NCBI RefSeq assembly: GCF_003268025.1
Contig: NZ_QLUW01000005.1
Coordinates: 310,001 to 374,000 of the forward strand
From: Paenibacillus montanisoli
GTDB lineage: Bacteria; Bacillota; Bacilli; Paenibacillales; Paenibacillaceae
DNA: 64,000 bases
Reading direction: 5' to 3'
The position numbers were made by a program, and so were the translations under genes. Within the stretch, counting starts at the first letter, position 1, and every line of letters begins with the position of its first letter. Of the stretch, positions 1 through 8,267 are shown piece by piece. A model generated the notes under the pieces. That model saw only the letters and a list, made by a program, of their open reading frames with translations, was not told the origin of the DNA and ran no database searches.

Positions 1-62
1 CTCCATATTCTTCGCCTAAATGGTAACGAATTCCTGCCGATACCCGAACGGATGCTCGCATT

Positions 63-1091
63 TTATTTTATCCCGAGCGCCTGCAGCTCCTGATCGACCC
101 GCTGCTTCAGCGCCTTCTTCGCGGTATCCTCCAGGAAAGCTGCATTCACGCCGTTGCGGATTATCGCCCCCAGCTCCGCATCCGTAAAATCAAACTTCTC
201 CGACACAATGCGGTACTCGCGCGTAATGTCGGTGCCCGAAACGCCGGGATTGTCGGTATTGAGCGTTATGACGAGCCCTTGATCATAGTAGTCGCGAATC
301 GGATACACGTCCCAGTCCGCCACCGCCTTCGTCTGAATGTTGCTGACCGGGCACATTTCCAGCGGAATGCGCTGCTCCAGCATCATCTGCAGAATAGCCG
401 GATTTTCCCGCAGTCTGACGCCATGCCCGATCCGGGAGGCGCCGAGATGCTTCACGGCAACGTAGACGTTCTCTGCCCCGGCCGCTTCGCCGGCATGAAT
501 CGTGACAGGCAGCGACCGCTTATGAGCAAGCGCGAATACCTCGCGGAACAGCTCCGGAGGAAAGGAAGCCTCGTCCCCCGCCAAATCGACGGCAACCAGG
601 CCGCGACCCTCGTACTTCGCGGCGGCCTCGATCACCTCGAGATTGTCCTCGCGTTCGTGGTGGCGCATGCAAATGGCGATGGCGCGGCCCACGATATCGT
701 GTTCCTTCTCCGCCCGCTTGATGCCCTCGATAACATGATGAATCGCCTGTTCCGGGTGAAGCCAGTGCCGCGTATGCAGCTGAGGCGCAAACCGCACCTC
801 AATATAGCGGCAGTTGTGCGCGGCGGCCCGCGCCAGCGTCTCGTATGCAACGCGCTCAAGCGCCGCGCCTGACTGAAGGAAGCGCGTCGTGAAGTCAAAC
901 TTGCTTAAGTATTCCACCAAGCTGCGGCATTCTTCATCCACCTGCATATAGGGGACCAAGCCTGCAGCATCGCGAGCCGGCAGCTCTATCCCCTCGGCCG
1001 CCGCAATCTCAAGGGCGGTCTCCGGACTTAAGCTTCCGTCCAGATGAACATGTAGGTCCACCTTCGGCAACAGATGCCATTTGTTCTTCAT
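63..1091 (-). CDS. add: Adenosine deaminase
   Basis: This 342-aa cytoplasmic enzyme should deaminate adenosine to inosine in purine salvage. The metal-binding HVHLDGSL motif lies near the N-terminus, followed by HAGE, the IGHG motif and a C-terminal NTDNP in place of the more usual NTDDP. The start is the ATG at 1091, because an AGGAAG ribosome binding site precedes it; an in-frame upstream extension to 1178 lacks one and does not resemble the family. The next gene runs divergently from about 1267. A substrate such as adenine or 6-aminodeoxyfutalosine cannot be excluded from motifs alone, and a futalosine-pathway locus does lie 23 kb away. Confidence 0.93.
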   Translation of the reverse strand: MKNKWHLLPKVDLHVHLDGSLSPETALEIAAAEGIELPARDAAGLVPYMQVDEECRSLVEYLSKFDFTTRFLQSGAALERVAYETLARAAAHNCRYIEVRFAPQLHTRHWLHPEQAIHHVIEGIKRAEKEHDIVGRAIAICMRHHEREDNLEVIEAAAKYEGRGLVAVDLAGDEASFPPELFREVFALAHKRSLPVTIHAGEAAGAENVYVAVKHLGASRIGHGVRLRENPAILQMMLEQRIPLEMCPVSNIQTKAVADWDVYPIRDYYDQGLVITLNTDNPGVSGTDITREYRIVSEKFDFTDAELGAIIRNGVNAAFLEDTAKKALKQRVDQELQALGIK

Positions 1092-1227
1092 CCGAAACTT
1101 CCTTTCGTTATGTATTGTTTCGCTAGTGTAGCCAATTGGAAAGGTTTTGATAAGAAGATAGCCTATTATATCGGACATTGGAGGATTCTGTCGATTGGTG
1201 ACGAACTACATTACCAAGCGAACTGGG

Positions 1228-1256
1228 TATAATTTCCCGGTTCCGCTTGGAAGGAG
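1228..1256 (+). promoter_or_regulatory. -10 box and RBS that set the GGDEF/EAL start
   Basis: A TATAAT box lies at 1228-1233 and an AAGGAG ribosome binding site at 1251-1256, ten bases before a TTG. The TATAAT lies downstream of the longest possible start at 1195, which argues that translation starts at the TTG at 1267. No clear -35 box was seen. Confidence 0.45.
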
Positions 1257-1266
1257 TTTGTGTACC

Positions 1267-3600
1267 TTGGATAGCTTTAATGACGATATGCAATTGCGGT
1301 ACGCGACTCCTCGAAGAACATGGTTCCTCCTTCTGCTGATCACGATTGCGCTTGGCAGCTGCTTCTGGTTGATCATGGGCGCCTACGGCCGCTGGCTGCA
1401 TAAAGAAGTTTATCATGACGCCTCTCACGAGCTTGCCGCAAATGCTTCTTCGCTGACGCTTGCGCTTGAGCGCAAGCTGCTATTGGCGGACGGTCTGAAG
1501 GCGTTTGTCGATACATCGCTGATGGATGGCGGATCGCTTGACCAGCAGCATTTTGAGAGATTTTCGGAGAACTTTATCGGGAGCATTCGCTGCATTCGCA
1601 ACTTATCGGTCTACCCGGGCGGCGTGGCGAAATTCGTGTACCCGCTTCAGAGCAACAAGAGCATCCTCGGGCTTGATCTCTTTGCTGATCCGGACCCCGG
1701 CATCCGGGACAATGCGGTCCGGACGAAGGAACTTCGTACGAAGACGATCGTCGGCCCCTTCGAACTGACGCAAGGCGGGCTTGGCATGCTGTCGAGGCAA
1801 TCGATCTTCGTTGACGGGCAGTTCTGGGGCTTCGTCTCTATCGTGCTGGATGTGCCGCCGATCCTGGAGGAAGCCGGCCTGACGAGGGCCAATAAGGGCA
1901 TCGACCTGGCCGTGAAAGCGAACGGAAACGTGATTTTCGGAGATCCGCATCTCTTTGACCGTTCTCCGCTCCTCGATAAAGTGGTTTTCGTCGAAGGCAG
2001 CTGGGAAATCGCCGCTCTGCCAAACAAATCGAAGCTCGACGCGGCCGATACGAAGATGCAGATCATTCAGCTGATCTGTCTCCTAGGGCTCGTTCTGCTC
2101 GTCTATCTTATCTATATTCAGCTGACGCAGAAACATAAGCTGAAGGTGATGGTCCGGGAGCGCACCAATAACCTGACATTAGCCAACCAGCAGCTGGAGG
2201 CGACGTACGAGGAGTTGATCGCAACCGAGGATGAGCTTCGGACGCAGTACCGCTTGCTGGTGGGCACCGAGCAGACGCTCAGACAGGTGGCCTACCGCGA
2301 CGCGGTGACGGGACTGGGCAACCGGGTATTCTTTCAGGAACGGCTGGAAGAGACAATCCTGTCATCCAAAAGCAAAAACCGCCGCTTCGCCCTGCTCTTC
2401 ATCGATCTGGATCAATTCAAGCTCATCAACGATACGCTCGGCCATTCATACGGCGACCTGCTGCTCATGAAAGTCGGCCAGCGGCTGTCGATGCTGCTGA
2501 CGTGCGGCGAATCGCTCTCGCGGATCGGCGGGGACGAATTTACGATCATCATGCCGGTGATGAAGGACTTAGCGCACGTGCAGCATACGGCGCAGCAAGT
2601 CATGAACCTGTTTCAGCAGCCGTTCATCCTTCAGCAGATCGAGTACTACGTCACCGCAAGCATCGGCGTGACCATCTTCCCGGATCACAGCGACGGGGCC
2701 GAGCAGCTGATGAAGTATGCCGATGCGGCGATGTATCGCGCGAAGGATGAGGGCAAGAACAATTACCGGATCTACGACGATACGCTCAACGTGGATGCGG
2801 AAGAGAAGATTTATATCAAAAACAGCTTAAGGCGCGCGCTCGACAACGACGAGTTCGACATCTACTATCAGCCTCAAGTGGAAATCAAGAGCCGGGAAAT
2901 CATCGGTCTGGAAGCGCTCATCCGGTGGAACCATCCGAAGCGAGGGCCCATTCCCCCTTCCGTCTTTATCCCGATCGCGGAAGAATGCGGCCTGATCGAG
3001 CCGATCGGGGAATGGGTGCTGCGAACCGTCTGCAAACAGAGCAGAGCCTGGCAGGACGCCGGTGCCGACCCGATCCGGGTCGCGGTCAATCTATCCGCCC
3101 GCCAATTCAAGCAGCGGGGCAAGCTGACGGAGATGATCAAGACGATTCTGGCCGAAACGGGACTGGACCCGGCCTATCTGGAGCTGGAGATTACCGAGAA
3201 CCTCGCCATGCAGGACGAGAACGCGGAAACGCTCCAGGAGCTGCGCAATCTGCAGATTACGATTTCGATCGACGACTTCGGGACCCATTACTCCTCGCTC
3301 AGCTACTTGAAACGGCTGCCGATCGACAAAATCAAAATCGACCGCTCTTTCGTAGGCGGCATCTCGAAGGAGCCCAAGGATGAGGCTATCATTCAGGCTA
3401 TTCTGCTGTTAGCCAGCCACTTGGGATTGACCATCATAGCGGAGGGCGTCGAAACGAAAGATCAGCTGGCTTTCCTGCAGCATAATCATTGTCACGATAT
3501 TCAAGGCTACCTGTATTACCCGCCTCAGAAGGCGGATTCGATTCCTCGCATCCTAAGCAACCATTCACCGGAGTATGAATTGGCAGCAGAAAAGGGCTGA
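1267..3600 (+). CDS. Membrane-bound GGDEF/EAL c-di-GMP protein
   Basis: This 777-aa protein has a transmembrane helix near the N-terminus, an extracytoplasmic sensor-like segment of about 230 residues, and a second helix around residues 270-290. A short coiled coil leads into a GGDEF diguanylate cyclase domain with intact RIGGDEF and an EAL phosphodiesterase domain with intact EALIRW and EGVET motifs. No RxxD inhibitory site precedes GGDEF. Both halves look catalytically competent, so the net effect on c-di-GMP cannot be read from sequence. TTG 1267 has AAGGAG ten bases upstream; ATG 1288 is the alternative. The gene stands alone and ends in a terminator. The sensed signal is unknown. Confidence 0.88.
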   Translation: MDSFNDDMQLRYATPRRTWFLLLLITIALGSCFWLIMGAYGRWLHKEVYHDASHELAANASSLTLALERKLLLADGLKAFVDTSLMDGGSLDQQHFERFSENFIGSIRCIRNLSVYPGGVAKFVYPLQSNKSILGLDLFADPDPGIRDNAVRTKELRTKTIVGPFELTQGGLGMLSRQSIFVDGQFWGFVSIVLDVPPILEEAGLTRANKGIDLAVKANGNVIFGDPHLFDRSPLLDKVVFVEGSWEIAALPNKSKLDAADTKMQIIQLICLLGLVLLVYLIYIQLTQKHKLKVMVRERTNNLTLANQQLEATYEELIATEDELRTQYRLLVGTEQTLRQVAYRDAVTGLGNRVFFQERLEETILSSKSKNRRFALLFIDLDQFKLINDTLGHSYGDLLLMKVGQRLSMLLTCGESLSRIGGDEFTIIMPVMKDLAHVQHTAQQVMNLFQQPFILQQIEYYVTASIGVTIFPDHSDGAEQLMKYADAAMYRAKDEGKNNYRIYDDTLNVDAEEKIYIKNSLRRALDNDEFDIYYQPQVEIKSREIIGLEALIRWNHPKRGPIPPSVFIPIAEECGLIEPIGEWVLRTVCKQSRAWQDAGADPIRVAVNLSARQFKQRGKLTEMIKTILAETGLDPAYLELEITENLAMQDENAETLQELRNLQITISIDDFGTHYSSLSYLKRLPIDKIKIDRSFVGGISKEPKDEAIIQAILLLASHLGLTIIAEGVETKDQLAFLQHNHCHDIQGYLYYPPQKADSIPRILSNHSPEYELAAEKG

Positions 3601-3626
3601 CTCCCCAAGGGGTCAGCCCTTCTTCA
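3592..3626 (+). terminator. Terminator after GGDEF/EAL gene
   Basis: GGGCTGACTCC and its near-complement GGGGTCAGCCC form a strong stem overlapping the stop codon, followed by TTCTT. It separates this gene from the convergent fix operon. Confidence 0.8.
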
Positions 3627-3713
3627 TGCTAGAGCACGAGCGCAGGAGCGCATACAAACTCCACCCGGTTGCGGTCTAAGCGCGAATTAGGCGGCATGCG
3701 GCGCAATCGCGCG

Positions 3714-3857
3714 TTAAAGCTTCTCCAACAGCTCGATCAGCTCCCAGCTGACAAACTGGTCCTCCCACGCGATATGGCATAATCCGCCCTCGATTTCCAT
3801 AATCGTCCCTCTCGTACCGTCCAGCAAGAACACGACATAATCCCCGACCTCGAACAT
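3714..3857 (-). CDS. Small hypothetical protein at the end of the fix operon
   Basis: The 47-aa acidic product starts MFEVGDYVVFLLDGTRGTIM and ends in WELIELLEKL. Its start lies 6 bases after the fixX stop, and a GGGGTGA ribosome binding site lies inside the end of fixX, so it is probably translated with the operon. The beta-rich pattern with GTRGTI resembles a small SH3/KOW-like barrel, but this is only an impression. I do not recognise the family. It may be an accessory to FixABCX or an unrelated passenger. Confidence 0.6.
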   Translation of the reverse strand: MFEVGDYVVFLLDGTRGTIMEIEGGLCHIAWEDQFVSWELIELLEKL

Positions 3858-3862
3858 CGTTA

Positions 3863-4159
3863 TCACCCCAGTCTGAAAACGATTCCGTGACCACCTTTCG
3901 GATATTCCCATTTGATGTTCTGATGCGGACAGCCGATCCGGCAGCTTCCGCACTCATGGCAGCCTTCGTAGCCGACATGCATGCGGATATCCTCCCACTT
4001 GTACACCTCGGCCGGACAGAAGATGGTGCATAATTTGTCCGGGCAGCTCGACATGCACACCTCTGCGTCAAGGACGGTCAAATGCGACTTCGTGTCGGCA
4101 TTGAACCGCAGGAGATATTGCTTCTCCTCGATGGACTGGCCTTTTGGCAACTCGCTCAT
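3863..4159 (-). CDS. fixX: Ferredoxin-like protein FixX
   Basis: This 98-aa protein carries cysteine motifs CMSSCPDKLCTIFCP and CHECGSCRIGCP, as expected for the iron-sulfur subunit that works with FixC. In the FixABCX complex it passes electrons from the FixAB flavins through FixC toward quinone. It starts directly at the fixC stop codon, with no gap, which is typical of the fixCX pair. The length matches the family. Confidence 0.92.
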   Translation of the reverse strand: MSELPKGQSIEEKQYLLRFNADTKSHLTVLDAEVCMSSCPDKLCTIFCPAEVYKWEDIRMHVGYEGCHECGSCRIGCPHQNIKWEYPKGGHGIVFRLG

Positions 4160-5455
4160 TTACTTCATCACCTTCCAAGCCCGGTACATATCCCGCGCGA
4201 TTTTCACCTTCTCCTTGGCTGAGCCGATATCCCGCCAGATCTTCTTCTGTTTCTCCCGTTTCGAGGTTCCGTCCACGGTGAACATTTGGCTTGCGGCGCG
4301 GTTCATCATCGGGATGTATTGTTCGAAGTATTGCGGGAATTTGTCAAAGTGATGCGTGGAATCCTTGTACTTCTTCAAATCCTCCCCGACAAAGCTGCCC
4401 ATCAGCTCCTTCCGGTAACGGTCCAGGAACGCCTCCGAGAAATCGCCCGCCTGCTTCGCGAGCACGATCGTTTCCGCGGCCAGCCGTCCCGACGTCATCG
4501 CCATATTCGAGCCTTCGCGATGGATCGCATTGACGAGCTGCGCCGCGTCGCCCACGACTAGCACGCCGTCGCCGACCACCTTCGGCATGGAATGGTAGCC
4601 GCCTTCCGGAATCAAATGCGCGAGATATTCCTGCGACTCCGCGCCTTGGACAAACGGGCGGATCATCGGGTGGTTCTTCACGTAATCAAGCAGATGGTGC
4701 GGCTTCAGCTTATGCTTGATCATGCCCGAGAGCAGCGTGCCGACGCCGAGGCTCAGCGTATCCTTGTTGGTATAGAGGAAGCCGGTGCCGAGGATGCCTT
4801 TGGTCGCGTCGCCGAACAGCTCGATCGTGCAGCCTTGGCCTTCCTCCAAGTTGAAGCGATCCTCGATCACCTTCTTATCCAGCTTCAATATTTCCATCGT
4901 CGCCAGCGCCACTTCGTCGGGCTTGAACTCTCTGTGGAAGCCGAGCGACTTGGCGAGCAGCGAGTTGACTCCGTCGGCAAGCACGACGACGTCGGCGTAG
5001 AGCTGGCCGTCCGGGCGGTCGGTCTGCACGCCCACCACCTTGCCGTTCTCCACGATGCAGGAGAGCGCGACCGTTTCGTTGATCAGCAGCGCGCCCTGCT
5101 CCACCGCCTTGCCCGCAAACCACTGGTCGAACTTGGCCCGCAGGACGGTGAAGTTGTTATAAGGCTCGCGCGCCCATTCCAGTCCCTTGTAGCCGAACGT
5201 AAGCGCCGATTCTTTATCCATCATCATGAAGCGCTGCTCCACGATCGGGCGCTCGAGCGGCGCTTCCTTGTAGAACTCGGGAATGACATCCTCCATCATC
5301 TGCCGGTACAGCACGCCGCCCATGACGTTTTTGGAGCCTGGATACTCCCCTCTCTCCAGCAGCAGCACGTTCACGCCGGCCTTCGCAAGCTCGTAAGCGC
5401 AGGCAATGCCGGCCGGTCCCGCGCCTACGACGATACAATCAAACTTTTCGGGCAT
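4160..5455 (-). CDS. fixC: FixC flavoprotein (ETF-quinone oxidoreductase-like)
   Basis: This 431-aa FAD protein begins MPEKFDCIVVGAGPAGIACA, a canonical dinucleotide-binding motif, and has the VLVVGDAAQLVN FAD motif typical of electron-transfer flavoprotein dehydrogenases. With FixX it corresponds to a split ETF:quinone oxidoreductase. The ATG at 5455 is preceded by AAGGAG. It overlaps the end of fixB by 17 bases, which points to translational coupling. A predicted longer start at 5584 lies inside fixB and is not credible. Confidence 0.92.
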   Translation of the reverse strand: MPEKFDCIVVGAGPAGIACAYELAKAGVNVLLLERGEYPGSKNVMGGVLYRQMMEDVIPEFYKEAPLERPIVEQRFMMMDKESALTFGYKGLEWAREPYNNFTVLRAKFDQWFAGKAVEQGALLINETVALSCIVENGKVVGVQTDRPDGQLYADVVVLADGVNSLLAKSLGFHREFKPDEVALATMEILKLDKKVIEDRFNLEEGQGCTIELFGDATKGILGTGFLYTNKDTLSLGVGTLLSGMIKHKLKPHHLLDYVKNHPMIRPFVQGAESQEYLAHLIPEGGYHSMPKVVGDGVLVVGDAAQLVNAIHREGSNMAMTSGRLAAETIVLAKQAGDFSEAFLDRYRKELMGSFVGEDLKKYKDSTHHFDKFPQYFEQYIPMMNRAASQMFTVDGTSKREKQKKIWRDIGSAKEKVKIARDMYRAWKVMK

Positions 5456-6470
5456 ATGAACTCTCCTTCCCAAGCGCATGCTTGAACTGCTCGATGAGCA
5501 TCGGCACGATTTCGAAGGCATCGCCAACGATGCCGTAGTGGCAGGATTGGAAGATGAGCGCGCCAGGGTCTTTATTGATCGCAATAATCAGGCCGGAGTT
5601 TTGCATGCCAACGATATGCTGAATGGCGCCGGAGATGCCGATGGCAAAATAAATCTTCGGCGTCACCGTCACGCCCGTCTGGCCGACCTGGTGATGATGG
5701 CCGATCCAGCCGGCCTCGACCACGTCGCGGCTTGCGCCTACGGCGGCGCCGATCACATCCGCAAACTCATGGATGAGCTGAAAGCCGGCCGGGCTGCCGA
5801 GCCCCTTGCCGCCGGCGACGATAATGTCCGCCTCGTCGATGCGCACGCGTTGCACCGTTTGGCGCACGATCTCGAGCACCTTCGTCCGGACATCCTCCTC
5901 GCGCAGCTCGATGGACTCCCGGGTGATCGTCCCGATGCGGGACGCGTCGCGCGGAAGCGCCCGCACGACCTTCGGCCTTACCGTGGCCATTTGCGGCCGG
6001 TATTTCTTGCATAGGATCGTCGCCATGATGTTGCCGCCGAAGGCGGGCCGGCTTGCGAGCAGGAGACCTGTGTCCTCTTCCACGTCCAGCTGCGTAGTAT
6101 CAGCGGTGAGGCCTGTCGGGAGGTCCGTGGCGACGGCGCTTGCCAAATCCTTGCCCGTCGACGTTGCGCCATAGAGGATAATCTCGGGCTTGTATTTCTC
6201 CGTGCAGGCGAGCAGCGCCCGCATGTACGTTTCGGTACGGTAATGCTTGAAAATCGGCGCGTCATAGACGTAAACCTGATCCGCACCGTAATAGATGGCT
6301 TCCTCTGCAAGCGCGCTCACCCCATCGCCAATAAGTACGCCGGCCAGCTCCGTCTTCCGTTTGTCGGCCAACTGCCTTCCCGCGCCCAGCAGTTCCTTCG
6401 CCACGGGTACGATCGCCCCGTCCTTCACTTCCATGAACACCCACACGCCGCGGTAATCCTCGAAGCTCAT
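5439..6470 (-). CDS. fixB: Electron transfer flavoprotein alpha subunit FixB
   Basis: The 343-aa product carries the ETF-alpha C-terminal FAD signature GLGSPAGFQLIHEFAD followed by GQTGVTVTPKIYFAIGISG. It pairs with FixA to form the flavin-bearing half of FixABCX. The start MSFEDYRGVWVFMEVK at 6470 overlaps the fixA stop by four bases (ATGA). In fixABCX systems the FixAB dimer is thought to bifurcate electrons from NADH to a low-potential ferredoxin or flavodoxin and to quinone. Confidence 0.92.
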   Translation of the reverse strand: MSFEDYRGVWVFMEVKDGAIVPVAKELLGAGRQLADKRKTELAGVLIGDGVSALAEEAIYYGADQVYVYDAPIFKHYRTETYMRALLACTEKYKPEIILYGATSTGKDLASAVATDLPTGLTADTTQLDVEEDTGLLLASRPAFGGNIMATILCKKYRPQMATVRPKVVRALPRDASRIGTITRESIELREEDVRTKVLEIVRQTVQRVRIDEADIIVAGGKGLGSPAGFQLIHEFADVIGAAVGASRDVVEAGWIGHHHQVGQTGVTVTPKIYFAIGISGAIQHIVGMQNSGLIIAINKDPGALIFQSCHYGIVGDAFEIVPMLIEQFKHALGKESSYARKV

Positions 6471-7300
6471 GACGTCGATTCCCCCTTCACTTGGAACAGC
6501 TCCTTCTTCTCCAACATGATGCCAAGCAGCTGGCTGACCTGATCCGCCGCCTTGCCATCCAGCATTTGCCCGCCCTGAGGCTTCTGCGGCGCCCACACCG
6601 ACGATACGATGGTCGGCGACCCTTTCAAGCCCAGCTGCGCTTTGTCGACATCCTCCAAATCGTTGACGGACCATATATGCGGGTTATACCGGGCTGCTCT
6701 TAACATGTTAGGCATCGTCGAATAAGGCACCTCGTTAATATCCTTCTCGACGGAGAACAGGCACGGCATCGTCGAGGAAACGACCTCATAGCCGTCCTCC
6801 AGCTTGCGGTGAAGAATCGCGATGCCCTTCTCCTTGTCGATCTCCACAATCTTCTTCACCGAGGTAAGCGGCGGAATGTCCAGCCGCCGCGCGATGCCCG
6901 GACCTACTTGGCCGGTATCGCCGTCGATCGTCATTTTGCCGCAGATAATCAGGTCGATCGGTCTCTCCTTGGCGATTTTGTTAAGCGCTTTCGTTAAGGC
7001 GTAGCTAGTGGCGAGCGTATCCGCTCCGGCGAATGCGCGGTCCGAAATCATATACCCCTCGTCTGCGCCGATCTCGATGCATTTGCGAATCGCTTTGACA
7101 GCCGGCGGCGGCCCCATCGTAAGGACCGAAACGGTTCCGCCGTAGCGCTGCTTCAGCCGAACCGCTTCCTCCACCGCGTGCGCGTCGTATGGATTCAGAA
7201 TCGCCGGCGCGCTGGCACGATCCATCGTATTGGTTTTGGGGTTCATCTTGATGATTTTCGTATCCGGCACTTGCTTAATGCAGGCGACAATATGCAGCAT
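6467..7300 (-). CDS. fixA: Electron transfer flavoprotein beta subunit FixA
   Basis: The 277-aa protein starts MLHIVACIKQVPDTK and carries ETF-beta features, including the TIDGDTGQVGPGIARRL segment. It is the first gene of the operon fixA-fixB-fixC-fixX plus a 47-aa gene. GTG 7303 and ATG 7300 are both possible starts; AGAGGT upstream gives 9-base spacing to the ATG. No nif genes are nearby, so the complex could serve another acceptor, for example in spore metabolism or anaerobic reductant supply; that is inference. Confidence 0.92.
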   Translation of the reverse strand: MLHIVACIKQVPDTKIIKMNPKTNTMDRASAPAILNPYDAHAVEEAVRLKQRYGGTVSVLTMGPPPAVKAIRKCIEIGADEGYMISDRAFAGADTLATSYALTKALNKIAKERPIDLIICGKMTIDGDTGQVGPGIARRLDIPPLTSVKKIVEIDKEKGIAILHRKLEDGYEVVSSTMPCLFSVEKDINEVPYSTMPNMLRAARYNPHIWSVNDLEDVDKAQLGLKGSPTIVSSVWAPQKPQGGQMLDGKAADQVSQLLGIMLEKKELFQVKGESTS

Positions 7301-7330
7301 CACTTCAGCACCTCTCGTCTAAATACTAAA

Positions 7331-7398
7331 ATTATATAGATGCATGACCCAGAAAATGCCTGCCCACAACAAAAGCTTGAACAAATAGTTGTTCAAGC
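7331..7398 (-). promoter_or_regulatory. fix operon promoter region with a 10-bp dyad
   Basis: Reading leftward, a -10 box TATAAT lies at 7331-7336. A perfect inverted repeat, GCTTGAACAA, ATAG, TTGTTCAAGC, lies at 7375-7398, about 40 bases upstream of it. The dyad could bind a TetR-type repressor or an activator of fixABCX. The -35 box is weak, which would fit a need for an activator. The remaining bases to 7564 hold a T-rich stretch and no gene that I can support. Confidence 0.5.
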
Positions 7399-7564
7399 CT
7401 TGTAAAATCTTGACCAAAATACCCAGTCGCGCAAATTCAACGTGACATAAGCTATTGATGTGCATGGATCTCTTCTGCGACCTTCTTGTGGGGGTCTTCT
7501 TTTTTTTTTTATAAAGCTGTCCATCAACGCGACAATACCCCGCATGTCCGCAGTTCCGCGAGGG

Positions 7565-8236
7565 TTACTTAGGCGCATACATGGTTTTGACATGGTGAAC
7601 GTTGATTAATTTATTGCTTCCGTTCGCATCGATGAAATCGATAATCCCGCTGTTCACCTTCTTGATCACGCCAAGTTTAGCGGTTTGGCCGCCTACATCC
7701 ATCACCACCATGTTGCCTTCTTCTTTTTTACATAAATCCTCGAAGCTTCCGGCACCGACCGGAGCAAGGGGCTTCATCGACATTTTGTCCACGCTTCTTG
7801 CATAGGGGATATGGGATGTCGGATAAGGAATGAGCCATTTCATGTGGCGCGTGGAGACGTAAACCGCATTATAGATCGGTGAATGAATGACGAGGAAATC
7901 GTTCATGATGCCGTGCAAATAGCCATGGATCGGTTTGCTGCCGCTGACGTAGATTTCGACGAACAATCCTTTCGCTTCCTGCAGCACCGATGAAAGCGTG
8001 ATTGGATCCGTATGCAAGAGTACGGAAGGCTCATCGGTCCCGCCAATGGAATCGTCGCTGCCAACCGCGTCAGGCTTTAAGCTGTACACGTGCGCGGTCG
8101 GAATATACAAGTACCTGTCTTGGTGATACAGAACGAGAATATCCGGACCGACATCGACCAACTTACCCGGTAGCAGCTGTTTGCCGGTCACCTCCACGAT
8201 CATATTTTCCGCAAGATAGGGTAACAATTCGTTCAA
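7565..8236 (-). CDS. Three-repeat DUF2642-like protein
   Basis: This 223-aa soluble protein appears to consist of three related units, at about residues 1-55, 76-140 and 160-223. Each runs from a leading L through a GK/GYLHG turn to an I/V-H-V or RHMKW end. The units resemble the small Sm-like DUF2642 domain common in Bacillales, often in spore-coat-associated proteins. TTG 8236 is preceded by AAGGAGGG; no ATG fits. The gene lies 31 bases after the ArsB-like gene and is probably cotranscribed with it. Its function is unknown. Confidence 0.6.
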   Translation of the reverse strand: MNELLPYLAENMIVEVTGKQLLPGKLVDVGPDILVLYHQDRYLYIPTAHVYSLKPDAVGSDDSIGGTDEPSVLLHTDPITLSSVLQEAKGLFVEIYVSGSKPIHGYLHGIMNDFLVIHSPIYNAVYVSTRHMKWLIPYPTSHIPYARSVDKMSMKPLAPVGAGSFEDLCKKEEGNMVVMDVGGQTAKLGVIKKVNSGIIDFIDANGSNKLINVHHVKTMYAPK

Positions 8237-8267
8237 GCCAGTCCCTCCTTTTTTGTTTGCTGCATAA

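Noticed and set aside
279-872. 197-aa open frame antisense to adenosine deaminase
   Set aside because: It is a shadow of a high-GC gene without a ribosome binding site or family likeness; the same holds for the long antisense frames in fixC, trpB, the catalase and the LtaS-like gene.
3680-3713. GC-rich inverted sequence after the 47-aa gene
   Set aside because: The arms pair only with several mismatches and no T-run follows, so I do not call a terminator for the fix operon there.
7393-7593. 66-aa open frame between the fix operon and the DUF2642-like gene
   Set aside because: No ribosome binding site, odd composition, and it covers the dyad and a T-run.
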